Below, piece after piece: positions 38,926-48,777 of a stretch of 64,000 nt of DNA (position 1 is its first letter; each line of letters starts with the position of its first letter). The stretch covers positions 186,001-250,000 of the forward strand of contig NZ_JABSQR010000005.1 of the NCBI RefSeq assembly GCF_013215705.1, in the 5' to 3' direction. Position numbers and translations under genes: made by a program. Below the pieces are notes generated by a model, which worked only from the letters and a program-made list of their open reading frames with translations, was not told where the DNA came from and did no database searches. The stretch is from Moritella sp. Lineage in GTDB: Bacteria > Pseudomonadota > Gammaproteobacteria > Enterobacterales > Moritellaceae.

Positions 38926-39606
38926 TTATAGGGTGAATCTATAACCAACCCCGTAAATGGATTTTATGTATTCATTATCAGGCGCTACATCCTGTAATTT
39001 TTTACGTAAGTTTTTGATGTGACTATCAATGGTGCGGTCGGTAACCAAACGATGATCAGCATAAATCTCTTGCATCAGCTGGTCTCGGTTAAATACTTGA
39101 CCGGGATGTTGATTAAAAAAGCTTAACAGACGAAATTCGGCGGGTGTTAAGGTGAGTTCGTTACTGTCAAATGTGGCTTTCATTTGTTTATCATTAATCA
39201 TCAGCCCATGTTGTGGTGATGATGCCGCCACCTCGACTGTTCGGCGTAATACATTTTTGATACGAGCGACGACTTCTCGTGGGCTGTATGGCTTGCAGAT
39301 ATAATCATCAGCACCCAGCTCAAGCCCTAATAAGCGGTCAATTTCATCGACACGGGCGGTAGCCATAACAACGGGTACTTGGCTAAAAGTACGTAATTCA
39401 CGATAGATATCGAGGCCATCACGATTAGGCAGCATCAAATCGAGAATAAGCAGGTCAGGCTGTTGTTGCTTCACCCAGTCAATTACCTCAAGGCCATTAT
39501 CAATGATGTGGGTTTGGAATCCTGCCTGAGCAAGGTATTCACATAAAACGATGGCCAGTGACGGCTCATCTTCAACCACGAGTATTGTTCTTGCTGACTG
39601 AGTCAT
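38926..39606 (-). CDS. baeR: OmpR-family response regulator, BaeR-like
   Basis: The 226-residue regulator has a receiver domain (VVEDEPSLAIVL, phospho-Asp in LLILDLMLPNRDG, Lys in YICKPYSPREVVARIKNVLRR) and a winged-helix domain (LTPAEFRLLSFFNQHPGQVFNRDQL, VTDRTIDSHIKNLRKKL, SIYGVGYRF). EIDRLLGLELGADDYICKPYSPREVVAR is very close to E. coli BaeR, an envelope-stress regulator of efflux and spy. The start lies 3 nt after the kinase stop, so the two are coupled. Confidence 0.9.
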   Translation of the reverse strand: MTQSARTILVVEDEPSLAIVLCEYLAQAGFQTHIIDNGLEVIDWVKQQQPDLLILDLMLPNRDGLDIYRELRTFSQVPVVMATARVDEIDRLLGLELGADDYICKPYSPREVVARIKNVLRRTVEVAASSPQHGLMINDKQMKATFDSNELTLTPAEFRLLSFFNQHPGQVFNRDQLMQEIYADHRLVTDRTIDSHIKNLRKKLQDVAPDNEYIKSIYGVGYRFTL

Positions 39607-39609
39607 GGA

Positions 39610-41031
39610 TTAATCGTCCTTAATTGGAAGTGATATAGCAATTTTTAAACCGCCAAGTTCGGAATGCTGCGCACTGATTTTGCCATTATGCATCTTGACG
39701 ATGTTTTCACAAATAGATAAACCCAAACCGGAACCACCATTAGCACGACTGCGGGATTTGTCTACGCGGTATAAGCGATCAAACAGCTTTGGTAATGCTG
39801 CGTCAGGCACCGCGGGCGCACTATCTTCAATGGTTAATAATATATGGTCGTTGATTTGTTGTAAGTTAATGTGTATTTGTCCATCTTGATCTGTGTAACG
39901 ATAGCTGTTTTCGAATAGGTTGCCGATAAGCTGGGCTAATGATTTAGCATCTGCTTTTAATAGTGTCGGTTGACTGTGCTCGTATAAACGTTGAATGGTA
40001 ATATGTTTATCCGTCAAACGTACTTCGTTTTGGTTGGCGATATTGTTAATTATATTGGTGATATCGACAGTATGTGATGTATCGATAAGGACACCACTAT
40101 CTGATTGCGATAACGAATATAAATCATCCACTAAGCGGGTTAGGGTCATGACTTGGTTATGTAATGACTTAATATATTTGGGCTCCGGTTGTCGAATACC
40201 GTCTTCAATGGCTTCAATTTCACTGAGTAAGACCGCAATCGGGGTACGCAATTCATGTGATATATCCGATAACCACTGTTCTCGTGATAATTTTTGAGTT
40301 TTTAAGGTGGTGGTTAATAAATTAAATGCGAGTGATAGTTCGGCGAGTTCATCTTTACCGCGCACGTCAATTTGATAATCAAAATTACCACTCGATAATG
40401 ACTTGGCTGCGTTGTGTAAATTTTTTAACGGTTTTAAAAAATGACGAACTAATAACCCTGCAACGATAAAGGAAAATAAAGCGGCCCAAGCGGCAATCCA
40501 ATAAAAATTGTCCAGTTGTTGGCGCAGGAAGCGTTCGGCTAAATGACCTTTAATGTTTTCTCTTTGGATAATAGTTAACCAGCCAATTGTTTGTTCATTT
40601 TGGGTGATCGCAACCTTGGTAATTTGTATGTTGGCATGTAAACGACGTAAATTCCTACGTTTGCCAATAATGGATTTTTCATCTTTATCTAATAAATTAA
40701 GCCGTGCTTCGAGTCGGTTGTAATCCGGTCGGTTTTTTCTGGATTTCGGACCTGAGTGATCCTTGGGTCTTCTGGGATATTCACCAATATTTCGTAAGAG
40801 TCGGTCCCATAATGCTGGTTGCTGTTGTAGCTGGCGCCAACCCTGGTCTGATGAATAATAGTCACTGATATTTTCAGCCATGGTTTCAATTTTTTCGACT
40901 TCACTTTGATTCAGGTAGCTTTGAAAACCATTTTGAAAACTATTATTAATCAGCAATGCCATGCCGAGCATCATAATGGAGCTAATCAGCATTAAAGAGA
41001 TAAATAATTTATGGAAAATGGTTAAACGCAT
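39610..41031 (-). CDS. baeS: Sensor histidine kinase, BaeS-like
   Basis: The 473-residue kinase has two membrane segments (about residues 7-29 and 177-199) enclosing a periplasmic sensor domain rich in Arg/Lys. Then come HAMP (FLKPLKNLHNAAKSLSSGNF), the phospho-acceptor in WLSDISHELRTPIAVLLSEIEAIEDGIRQ, and HATPase motifs (NLFENSYRYT, GGSGLGLSICENIV). The DGIRQP, TRLVDDLYSLSQSDSG and DSAPAVPDAALPKLFDRLYRVDKSRSR segments follow E. coli BaeS closely. It is upstream of and coupled to baeR. Confidence 0.9.
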   Translation of the reverse strand: MRLTIFHKLFISLMLISSIMMLGMALLINNSFQNGFQSYLNQSEVEKIETMAENISDYYSSDQGWRQLQQQPALWDRLLRNIGEYPRRPKDHSGPKSRKNRPDYNRLEARLNLLDKDEKSIIGKRRNLRRLHANIQITKVAITQNEQTIGWLTIIQRENIKGHLAERFLRQQLDNFYWIAAWAALFSFIVAGLLVRHFLKPLKNLHNAAKSLSSGNFDYQIDVRGKDELAELSLAFNLLTTTLKTQKLSREQWLSDISHELRTPIAVLLSEIEAIEDGIRQPEPKYIKSLHNQVMTLTRLVDDLYSLSQSDSGVLIDTSHTVDITNIINNIANQNEVRLTDKHITIQRLYEHSQPTLLKADAKSLAQLIGNLFENSYRYTDQDGQIHINLQQINDHILLTIEDSAPAVPDAALPKLFDRLYRVDKSRSRANGGSGLGLSICENIVKMHNGKISAQHSELGGLKIAISLPIKDD

Positions 41032-41104
41032 TGAAGTTACCTGTGAGTTTAATAAATCATAGGCATTATATGTGGTTGTGGGCTGTTGTGGGAAATTAAA
41101 TAAG

Positions 41105-41134
41105 AGCCAGCAATAATTTACATTGTTGCTGGCT
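41105..41134 (-). terminator. Terminator of the LruC/lipoprotein operon
   Basis: The stem AGCCAGCAA/TTGCTGGCT with a 12-nt loop follows the lipoprotein stop on the minus strand; a short U-rich stretch follows. Confidence 0.65.
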
Positions 41135-41150
41135 TAGGGTTAAAGGAATA

Positions 41151-41666
41151 TTATTTTATCGCTACTTCAATTGGTTGGTTTTGTATCGTTGCTTCATAAT
41201 AGCTTGTTGTGTCATCTCGATTTAAATTGATCACCTCGATTAATAATTTACGTTGCTGATTTAATAGATAGACAGTACCCGAGTATTCACAGTTTTCTGA
41301 ATACGCTTGTACAACGCGACTTCCTCCTGATGGTGTGAAATTATTTCGTGACGTTTTATTATATTGGGTGTAGATGTTTATATGGCATGACTCGCCTTCT
41401 TGTGATGTAATTGTTAATGTTTGCTGTTTAGCCGCAGTAAAACTTTGTGTTACAGGTGCTTCTATGTTTTGTAAACGGAAATCATCACTCTCTGTTGAAA
41501 TAAATCCATCATCGTCAGTAAATAACTCTTGTTTTGACCCATCGATGGCAGAGCTTGCTACATTCTCTATGGGAACCTGCACATTTCCCGTTGGGCTGTT
41601 ACCATCATCACTACAAGCCGAAATTAAGCTAATATTACAAATAATCAGTGTTTGAATAAACTTCAT
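41151..41666 (-). CDS. Small lipoprotein of unknown function
   Basis: The 171-residue protein has a lipoprotein signal (IQTLIICNISLISACSDDG; lipobox LISAC, Cys18). The Asp residues at +2/+3 after the Cys suggest inner-membrane retention by the E. coli rule. The mature part includes DDGFISTESDDFRLQNIEAPV, then a strand-rich region with two cysteines (GESCHINIYTQYN and YSENCEYSG) that could form a disulfide. It starts 9 bp after the LruC-domain gene and is surely co-transcribed; a partner or anchor for that protein is a fair guess. The family is not recognised. Confidence 0.7.
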   Translation of the reverse strand: MKFIQTLIICNISLISACSDDGNSPTGNVQVPIENVASSAIDGSKQELFTDDDGFISTESDDFRLQNIEAPVTQSFTAAKQQTLTITSQEGESCHINIYTQYNKTSRNNFTPSGGSRVVQAYSENCEYSGTVYLLNQQRKLLIEVINLNRDDTTSYYEATIQNQPIEVAIK

Positions 41667-41675
41667 GATCTGCTC

Positions 41676-43802
41676 CTAATCGACGATTCTATGAAAAACT
41701 GGGTTATCAAACCAAAATTCGTTATTGACACCACCACTGGTGATGAACCGATTGAATTCAGGGTAAGCGGAAGAAATATCTGTTGCTTCGAGTGGTGCTT
41801 TCCATTCTGTATTACCTATCTCAACAGCCCAAGGTAAATTGGTTGAGGTTCTGAATGTGGTAGTCGGTGGATTTGAACTATCATCAAGCAGCCCGAAATA
41901 ATCACTACTACCTAAATCCGTGAGAGGTTTATCCGGTAAATGAATCTCTAACTCACGTCCAACTGGCTCACCAAAGAAATCATTTCTGGTATGATTTTCG
42001 GTACCAAATATAAAGGGGTTCAGTGGCATTGCTGGCATGCTAGCAATATCAATTGGATTAATCATTGGAATGTTGATTTCGAATGAATAAGTACTCGAGT
42101 TGCCCATACAAGCAGGCTCGGTATTAAAGTAGAATTCTCCACAAGTCGAAGTGAACGCTGTTTTTAAGTTATCAGAAACGATAACAACAGCATCAGTCTG
42201 ACCTGCTTCTAAAACACCACTGGTGGGCGCAGATATAGCGTTATAACGGACCTGTAATAAGCTTTGATCAACATTACTACGTAGTATTCCCGGCAAGTGG
42301 ACAGCAAAACCGTTGAAATATGAGGCACCATAATTAATGAGTTCACCTTCTATATCGATACGGGAAACTTGACTATTGCTAATCGTTTGTACTACTCGAT
42401 AATAAATAACGACATCGTTAAAGTCATAGTCACCTTGTTCAGGCCAGCGATCTTCGTAAGCGAGAGTTACAAAATCATCTTCACTTGGATAATAAATACT
42501 GGTGGTATTACCATCAACAACGGTAATTGGATAATCTTCGACTTCCCCATTAGTATAACCACCGCCACTCGTTATATTAGCTTGGTCTCCTACACGGAAA
42601 CGAGCCCATGTATTACCTATGCTCGCGGTAGCTGGTACGGTCAAAGCGATGTCGTGAGAACTAGAATCTAACTGCAGATTATTAAATACATGCTCGCCCG
42701 CATCTTCAAAGTCGCCATCTTGATTCCAATCAAACCAGCCATTGAAATACGCACTATCTTGACCGCCTGCGATTGTTACATTGACTTGGGCATCTAGACC
42801 CGTGATGAGTGCTGTTTGAAATAGAATACCATCTTCATCTGCAAGGTTATCTGCATCATCTGTATTGGGTGATAGGTTGGCATCATCTTCAGCATCAACA
42901 AGACTACCCAGTATGTAATTGCTGTAGTCAATCAGATGTCTGGCACCATTTGCCGCTAAGCTTGTGCCATACGAGTCTGGTGCATCACCATAGTCCGTAT
43001 TCGTTGATACGACAGCGGCCTCTGAACAACGAGCACCGTCATTACTGTTACTTGCTGAGGCTTTGGCAAAGTACACGGATGCACCGGTGATATTATTTGG
43101 GTCGGTTATGTCTGTACGGTAAATATTACCGTCATTATTACGGAGGAAGTAAAGATAACCGGCAGAGTCAAAGTAAGCAGCACCAAATGCACTACCTGGT
43201 GAAGTAAATCCTGTGTTGGCGACATTGGTTGCCACACCTGTGGAAGGGTCGATACGGTATAAGTCACCTGTTTTACCTTCTACAGCATAGATGTTTCCGT
43301 CGCTAGGGTGGAATGCAAAGTCTGCAATTCTAATGCTTTTATTCGCCCCCACTATTTTTGTAATGGTGAGGTAGTCAGTTGCACTACTGTCTAGGTTTGT
43401 GTAATAAAGACCAAGGTAGCGACGGTAAAAATAAAATTTATTATCTTTTATATCGCCCACATAAAAATTGTTATTTGGTGGGTTAGTAAAGTTCAACACC
43501 GTGGCTTTAAAATCGCTATCCAGTTTGACTAATGCCAGCTGATTCCGATTAAAGCCATAGATATACTTATCCGTATTATTGAAAGCAATAGCATTAATAG
43601 AGTCAGCGCCTAGGCCATCATCAGTTTGTAACGTAGTCACTAAACCTGTACTCAGGTCAACAGATTTATAGTGCGTACTACCATTTTTATATTGAGATAA
43701 AAATGCTTCTGTAGGGCAATCGTCAAAAGGCGCTGATACAGCCGCCAAGCTATAAAGGCAGGTAGACATCACTAGTAGTGTCTTATACTGGCATGTTTTC
43801 AT
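41676..43802 (-). CDS. LruC/GEVED-domain secreted protein (adhesin-like)
   Basis: The 708-residue preprotein has a signal peptide (LLVMSTCLYSLAAVSA) and an N-terminal beta-propeller-like region with NTDKYIYGFNRNQLALVKLD, FHPSDGNIYAVEGKTGDLYRID and GAAYFDSAGYLYFLR repeats. A GEVED domain follows (WFDWNQDGDFEDAGEH, ending NGEVEDYPITV near residue 424). The C-terminal LruC domain has YEDRWPEQGDYDFNDVVIYY near residue 457. LruC was first named in Leptospira; members are envelope proteins that probably bind calcium through the Asp-rich motifs. The role here, possibly adhesion, is unproven. Confidence 0.8.
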   Translation of the reverse strand: MKTCQYKTLLVMSTCLYSLAAVSAPFDDCPTEAFLSQYKNGSTHYKSVDLSTGLVTTLQTDDGLGADSINAIAFNNTDKYIYGFNRNQLALVKLDSDFKATVLNFTNPPNNNFYVGDIKDNKFYFYRRYLGLYYTNLDSSATDYLTITKIVGANKSIRIADFAFHPSDGNIYAVEGKTGDLYRIDPSTGVATNVANTGFTSPGSAFGAAYFDSAGYLYFLRNNDGNIYRTDITDPNNITGASVYFAKASASNSNDGARCSEAAVVSTNTDYGDAPDSYGTSLAANGARHLIDYSNYILGSLVDAEDDANLSPNTDDADNLADEDGILFQTALITGLDAQVNVTIAGGQDSAYFNGWFDWNQDGDFEDAGEHVFNNLQLDSSSHDIALTVPATASIGNTWARFRVGDQANITSGGGYTNGEVEDYPITVVDGNTTSIYYPSEDDFVTLAYEDRWPEQGDYDFNDVVIYYRVVQTISNSQVSRIDIEGELINYGASYFNGFAVHLPGILRSNVDQSLLQVRYNAISAPTSGVLEAGQTDAVVIVSDNLKTAFTSTCGEFYFNTEPACMGNSSTYSFEINIPMINPIDIASMPAMPLNPFIFGTENHTRNDFFGEPVGRELEIHLPDKPLTDLGSSDYFGLLDDSSNPPTTTFRTSTNLPWAVEIGNTEWKAPLEATDISSAYPEFNRFITSGGVNNEFWFDNPVFHRIVD

Positions 43803-44137
43803 AAGCAGTCCCTTGGTTGCGAAGTATCAAAAAAATATCAGTTGTACGATAGTTATGGCATATCTCGTGCCATTATTTTTATACTTTAAAAACAGGGACT
43901 TGTTTTTTTATTGTTTTTTAATTGTTAAATTTATAGCATTTTGATTTTTTTTTGTTGCAAAATGCAATTATCAATTCTCATTTTGCGAACCAGCGAATTA
44001 AGCAGCATTAGAGTACTCAGGACAAAAATAGGTTGTTACAGTCTCTCAATATGGTTGGGAACCGGATTTCGCAGTGGTAAAAATAGAAGGGTAAAGTTCC
44101 TTTATAAACTGAGTATTAATGCATTAATTATTGGGTT

Positions 44138-44153
44138 TGCAACCTAGATCACA
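44138..44153. promoter_or_regulatory. Candidate CRP site upstream of lamB
   Basis: TGCAACCTAGATCACA matches the CRP core at 13 of 16 positions, with a perfect right half (AGATCACATTT). The distance to lamB is long (about 310 bp), with MalT-like boxes in between, as in other mal promoters. Confidence 0.55.
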
Positions 44154-44328
44154 TTTATAAATGAGCTGCATTTTATACAATTTAGACCGCTAATATAGAG
44201 ATTTAGATGATTAAACATGATCCAGTTAACAGTGCATTTTATGTGATGATTTAAAAATCATATAAATACGCCTTACTTTGGTGATCGCCCTCATAAAAAT
44301 AAGGTTCACACTTCTTTCTCAGCCTTTT

Positions 44329-44362
44329 TCATCCTCCTTAAATTAACAAGGGGTGGAGGAGG
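44329..44362. promoter_or_regulatory. Candidate MalT boxes of lamB
   Basis: The MalT core is GGAKGA. It occurs on the minus strand at 44329-44337 (GGAGGATGA) and on the plus strand in GGGGTGGAGGAGG at 44350-44362, arranged divergently about 12 bp apart. The site lies some 105 bp before the lamB start. Confidence 0.5.
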
Positions 44363-44466
44363 TCAGTTATTTGAAAATTCTTTAGTATGAATTTGTCTTC
44401 TGAGCCAATTCTCATCGGGTCACTGGCTCGAAAAATAAAACCAAACTCATTCAAGGATTTGATTAT

Positions 44467-45744
44467 ATGAAAAATTTAAATCGTGTTGCAATTGCTGTAT
44501 CTGCTGCCTTACTTACTTCTGCTGTTGGCGCTGTTGATTTTAATGGCTATATGCGGGCGGGCACTGGTCTTAGTGGTAATAATGGTGAGAATTACTCGTT
44601 TGAAAAAAATAAGATTGGTCGTCTAGGTAATGAAAATGACCTGTACGTAGAGTTTGGTTTCCGCCAAGAACTACCAAAAATAGCGGGTATGGAAGATCAA
44701 AAATGGGTTGTTGACGCGATGATAGCGCAAGGCAACTCAGGTAATAATGGTTGGGAAGATGGTGACTTTAACGTTGCGCAATTTAACGTGCAAGCCACGG
44801 GTCTGATTGCTAGTGATAAAGAAGCCACAATGTGGGCGGGTAAACGTTATTACCAACGTAAAGATATTCATATTACCGATTTCTACTTCTTAAATACATC
44901 TGGTGGTGCTGGTGGTGGTATTGAAAACTTAAGTGTTGGCCCTGGTAAATTATCACTAGCGTGGATGTTAGATGATGGCAGTCAAAACACTGATGAAGAT
45001 GAATATGGTTACATCCCTAATCCAGACGGTGTTACAGCACCTACATGGGGCGTGGTTGGTAAAAAGTCAGAGTCGGTAAATGGCCATATCTTTGATGCTC
45101 GTTATGCGGGTATCAACCTATGGAATAATGCGACGTTAGACGTTGCTGCGGTATATAACGTTGCTAATGAAAAAGAAAATCAAACAGTTAAAGCGGATGA
45201 TGGTGTGATGTTAACCGCTATTTTACAGCAGGGCTTAAGCAACGGGTTTAACCAAACCATATTGCAATATGGTACTAGTTCTTACGGTACGCAAATGGCT
45301 GCGCTAGGTGCCGGAGCATGGTTTGACCGTTCTGGTGAACAGAATGATGCTACGGGTTATCGTGTCATTAACTGGGGTGTGGTGAGCTTTGGTGATAACA
45401 TCGAAGTTGGTCATCAATTAATGTATGCAAATTCTGCTGATGTAGGTTTAGCAAAAGAAGAACATGAGTTGTTCAGTGCCGTGGTTCGTCCGATGTACAA
45501 ATGGAACCAGAACATGAAAACCATTTTGGAACTAGGTGTGTTCTCTGAATCTAAAGGTGCAGAAGATAAAGGCGGCAGCAAAGTGACTATTGCTCAAGCA
45601 TGGTCAATGGGCGATAGCTTTTGGGCGCGACCTGAACTACGCGTATTTGCGTCATATTTAACTGATGACGAAGGTACAACTCTGGGCTCAAGTAAAGGTG
45701 ATAGCGACTATACTATAGGTATGCAAGTTGAAGCTTGGTTCTAA
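44467..45744 (+). CDS. lamB: Maltoporin LamB
   Basis: The 425-residue preprotein has a signal peptide (RVAIAVSAALLTSAVGA, cleavage before VDFNGYMRAG). The mature porin has the sugar-porin pattern: FNGYMRAGTGLSGNN, LGNENDLYVEFGFRQEL, the MWAGKRYYQRKDIHITDFYFLN segment, and C-terminal YTIGMQVEAWF ending in Phe. It lets maltodextrins cross the outer membrane. An AAGGAT ribosome site precedes the start. Upstream CRP- and MalT-like sites suggest maltose control, and malEK lie 18 kb downstream. Confidence 0.96.
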   Translation: MKNLNRVAIAVSAALLTSAVGAVDFNGYMRAGTGLSGNNGENYSFEKNKIGRLGNENDLYVEFGFRQELPKIAGMEDQKWVVDAMIAQGNSGNNGWEDGDFNVAQFNVQATGLIASDKEATMWAGKRYYQRKDIHITDFYFLNTSGGAGGGIENLSVGPGKLSLAWMLDDGSQNTDEDEYGYIPNPDGVTAPTWGVVGKKSESVNGHIFDARYAGINLWNNATLDVAAVYNVANEKENQTVKADDGVMLTAILQQGLSNGFNQTILQYGTSSYGTQMAALGAGAWFDRSGEQNDATGYRVINWGVVSFGDNIEVGHQLMYANSADVGLAKEEHELFSAVVRPMYKWNQNMKTILELGVFSESKGAEDKGGSKVTIAQAWSMGDSFWARPELRVFASYLTDDEGTTLGSSKGDSDYTIGMQVEAWF

Positions 45745-45827
45745 TACCTTGTGTACAGCGTGCATAAGTAGCAAGCAAGATAGTTAAAGGGGAGTCATTT
45801 TTGTTTGCAGCAAAAACCCCGAACAAT

Positions 45828-45863
45828 AAAAATGCCTAACCGTGAAAGCTGTTAGGCATTTTT
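45828..45863 (+). terminator. Terminator of lamB
   Basis: A 13-bp stem AAAAATGCCTAAC/GTTAGGCATTTTT with a 10-nt loop. It should work in both directions. Confidence 0.9.
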
Positions 45864-46008
45864 ATGGTATCGAATTTAGTATATGAAGGGTCGCGTTATG
45901 GCTCGTTAATTTATATAAACTTAAATATGCCGAATTACACGGATGGCTGTCAAATACAAAAACAGCACATGTAATTCAGTGCTGCTTTGAACTAGATTGA
46001 GTTAAGTT

Positions 46009-48102
46009 CTAGATTTTGAAATTACTTAATTCTCCACGTAGATTTGTAGCACTGTCAGTTAACTCGTTACTGATTATTACCGAAGCACTCATACCTTCCA
46101 TTACTTCCATTGCGGTATCATTAATGCGTACAACATTACGATTAATTTCTTCAGATACGCAGCTTTGCTCTTCTGCCGCAGATGCGATTTGATTATTCAT
46201 ATCATTAATAACTTCAATTGCTTGGTTTATTTCCTCAAATGCTTGTTGTGCAGCTTGTGTTTCTTGTTTAGTTTCTACTGCTTGTCGTTGGCTCTGCTGC
46301 ATTAATATCACAATTGATTGTGTTTCTTGCTCTAGTCTCGCAAGCATTGCACCAATTTCTTTAGTTGAAGTTTGCGTGCGGGTTGCAAGGTTACGAACTT
46401 CATCTGCCACTACAGCAAACCCACGTCCTGCTTCACCAGCTCGTGCCGCTTCAATCGCTGCATTTAAAGCAAGTAGATTAGTTTGTTCAGCAATACTACT
46501 TATCTCTCCGAGTATCCCTTGTATTGAGGTACTCGATTCAACTAAGCTTTGAGTTTGATGTTGAGCGTTGTTGATTTGAACCGTCAAATTGTCTACAGCG
46601 GATACAGCATTATCCATCCGGTTAATGCCGCTTATACTATTAATTTGAACTTGGCTTGCTGCAGTGGCAGCTTGCACCGCCGAATTCGCTACTTCTTTAG
46701 CTGTTGCACTCATTTCATTTATTGCTGTTGCTAAGGAATTGACCTCATTGACTTGAATGTCGAGTTGCTCTTTGGAACTGGCTGCCCCCTGTAACCCTGC
46801 ACCAGCCCCTTGTTCAACTTGGTTTGCGCTTTTCATTACAGCACGTAGCATCTCTTGCATTCGCGCTAAAAAGGTATTAAACCAGTGCGCCAGTTGTGCA
46901 CTTTCATCTTTACCTTTTACTTCTATACGGTAAGTTAAATCGCCATCGCCTTGGGCTGCATCTTTAAAGCGTTCGACTAAGTTTATCAGTACTTTACCAA
47001 GTGAATTTGCAATAAAACTCATTGCAGCAATACCAATAATAACAGCAATTACGCCGGCCAAAATACCTTGATTGAGTGCTTTTGAATTTTGTTCATGACT
47101 CCAATGCTCAAATTTAGCCACACTTTGAGTGAGTTCGTTGGTTGGAACCGATACCATTACAATCCAAGGCGCACCTGTAGTATCGATAGAAGTGATCGCG
47201 TACTCATCATTACCAATAGTGATCATACCAATATCATTCAGATTCGCTAAGCCTTGAATCTTTTGCCACTGTGATAACAAAGCTGAAGGTACTTTTTGAC
47301 CTACATTGCTGCTATCTTTACTATTGGCTAGTAAAGCCCCTTTCCATGAGGAAATAATGATATTACCTTTCCCATCAAAGAGCTTTTTAGCTAATTGTTC
47401 ACTCTGGCCTTGCAGTTCAGCCAAAGAGAGGTCGAAGCCAAGTGAACCAATGATTTTACCGCTCAGCTTTAATGGTTGGCTAATTGTTGTGATCAACTCC
47501 TTTTGGCCTCGAACTGGATACATATATGGTTCCATTACGAAAGTTTGTCCGGTTTCATAAGGAATTAAGTGCCAATCATCGGTTCGTTCGCCATTTGCGT
47601 TCAGAGTTGTATTGTTAAAACTATCCATTGCGACAATATCAAAGCTGTTATTTGAGTTTGGTGAAAAAAATGGCGCTAAATAGCCTTTAGTATTGAATGC
47701 TTTTGCCGCGTTCGATTCTGATTCTTGTGGCCATGTTTTTTCTTCCCATACCATGTATCCAGCAAAAACAGCTTTGTCTTGTGCTTTAAGTGAGGCAATG
47801 AACTGCGTAACGATTGTCTCTGCATCTGCTTGGGTCTGTGCGCTTAGTTCAATGATGGAACGTATTTGAATAAGGTTTGCTAAAACTGGGAATAGTTGAT
47901 TCTCGATAGTTTTAGCTTGATTAGCTGCGGTCGAACGCAAATTCAAAGTGGTAGCATTCGTTAATTGTATTTTAACTTTTTCTGTTATCTCTTGGTTGAC
48001 TTTAGTAAAGGCGCTGGTTGTCATTCCCATCGCTATTAATAAGGTAAAGACCATTGTTAATCCAGCGCAAATTGCAATACGCGTTCGTATACTTTTAAAC
48101 AT
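46009..48102 (-). CDS. Methyl-accepting chemotaxis protein with Cache sensor
   Basis: The 697-residue receptor has a first membrane helix (residues 8-30), a large periplasmic double-Cache domain ([48 protein letters not shown]) and a second helix near 350-370. A HAMP domain follows, then a cytoplasmic signalling hairpin with the conserved tip [35 protein letters not shown]. dCache receptors often sense amino acids or organic acids. The C-terminus lacks a CheR-binding pentapeptide. It is a single gene and the ligand is unknown. Confidence 0.95.
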   Translation of the reverse strand: MFKSIRTRIAICAGLTMVFTLLIAMGMTTSAFTKVNQEITEKVKIQLTNATTLNLRSTAANQAKTIENQLFPVLANLIQIRSIIELSAQTQADAETIVTQFIASLKAQDKAVFAGYMVWEEKTWPQESESNAAKAFNTKGYLAPFFSPNSNNSFDIVAMDSFNNTTLNANGERTDDWHLIPYETGQTFVMEPYMYPVRGQKELITTISQPLKLSGKIIGSLGFDLSLAELQGQSEQLAKKLFDGKGNIIISSWKGALLANSKDSSNVGQKVPSALLSQWQKIQGLANLNDIGMITIGNDEYAITSIDTTGAPWIVMVSVPTNELTQSVAKFEHWSHEQNSKALNQGILAGVIAVIIGIAAMSFIANSLGKVLINLVERFKDAAQGDGDLTYRIEVKGKDESAQLAHWFNTFLARMQEMLRAVMKSANQVEQGAGAGLQGAASSKEQLDIQVNEVNSLATAINEMSATAKEVANSAVQAATAASQVQINSISGINRMDNAVSAVDNLTVQINNAQHQTQSLVESSTSIQGILGEISSIAEQTNLLALNAAIEAARAGEAGRGFAVVADEVRNLATRTQTSTKEIGAMLARLEQETQSIVILMQQSQRQAVETKQETQAAQQAFEEINQAIEVINDMNNQIASAAEEQSCVSEEINRNVVRINDTAMEVMEGMSASVIISNELTDSATNLRGELSNFKI

Positions 48103-48576
48103 GTTTTCCCTTAATTATTTACGAAAGGTGCTTTGTGATTTATTGTAATAAAATGATTATACCTACATTATTCCCCACCCAATTAAGTATTTTATGGACA
48201 TGGTTATTTATCAATCAACAGTGTAATTGCATAGTTTAACTGTGCAAATTAGAGATTTTCACTGACTCCTGTACTCTATTAAACTAAAAAACCATTTTAG
48301 ATTGGCATCATAAGCTTGTAGGTAGGTGAATAATTATTTTAGTCAAAGAAATTTAACAGATTGAAAATATGATTTTAATTTTTCACATGAATCATTGACT
48401 TAGATCATCATTTTTTGATTTATGACTTTTATTTGTTGAAAATTAAAAATGTTTGCTTCTTAGCGTGTTATTAAACGCTTTGGTTTCCATCATGGTACGC
48501 TTGTACTACTTTATCCCACTGCCATCGATCTTTATCTATATTTAAAGAACGTACCCTACTACTGGCATCACAAATA

Positions 48577-48777
48577 TTGCTTGCACTATCTGCTGTGGTC
48601 ATAACATTCACACTTATCTCTAATTTTTATAATCAATTGTATTTGCTCAGTGTTGTACTGATATGTGCGGGTTTTCCCATTGGCTTTGGTGTATCCATGA
48701 GTCAAGCTCTTAGCCTTGCTCTAATACTATTGATACCCAAACATTCTCACGGTCAGAAATATGAAAAGATCACGTGA
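48577..48777 (+). CDS. Possible small hydrophobic protein, perhaps a remnant
   Basis: The open frame starts at a TTG and encodes two hydrophobic stretches (LALSAVVITFTLISNFY and LYLLSVVLICAGFPIGFG) with a basic tail. In another frame just upstream, an ATG at 48491 encodes MVRLYYFIPLPSIFIYI before a stop, so a frameshift may have split one membrane protein of about 95 residues. There is no convincing ribosome site. The family is unknown, and this could be a pseudogene. Confidence 0.3.
   Translation: MLALSAVVITFTLISNFYNQLYLLSVVLICAGFPIGFGVSMSQALSLALILLIPKHSHGQKYEKIT

Larger units (their letters stand above)
43803..44466. other. Intergenic region upstream of lamB
   Basis: About 660 bp between divergent genes. 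The right part holds the lamB control region (CRP-like site, segment shared with glgX/bluB, MalT-like boxes). The left 300 bp is AT-rich with no recognised element beyond the LruC-operon promoter. Confidence 0.6.

Noticed and set aside
41652-41837. Plus-strand frame across the LruC/lipoprotein junction
   Set aside because: It lies antisense to two well-supported genes and carries no domain signal.
43941-44147. Open frame of 68 codons upstream of lamB
   Set aside because: Low-complexity start, no ribosome site, no resemblance to known proteins, and it overlaps the control region shared with glgX/bluB.
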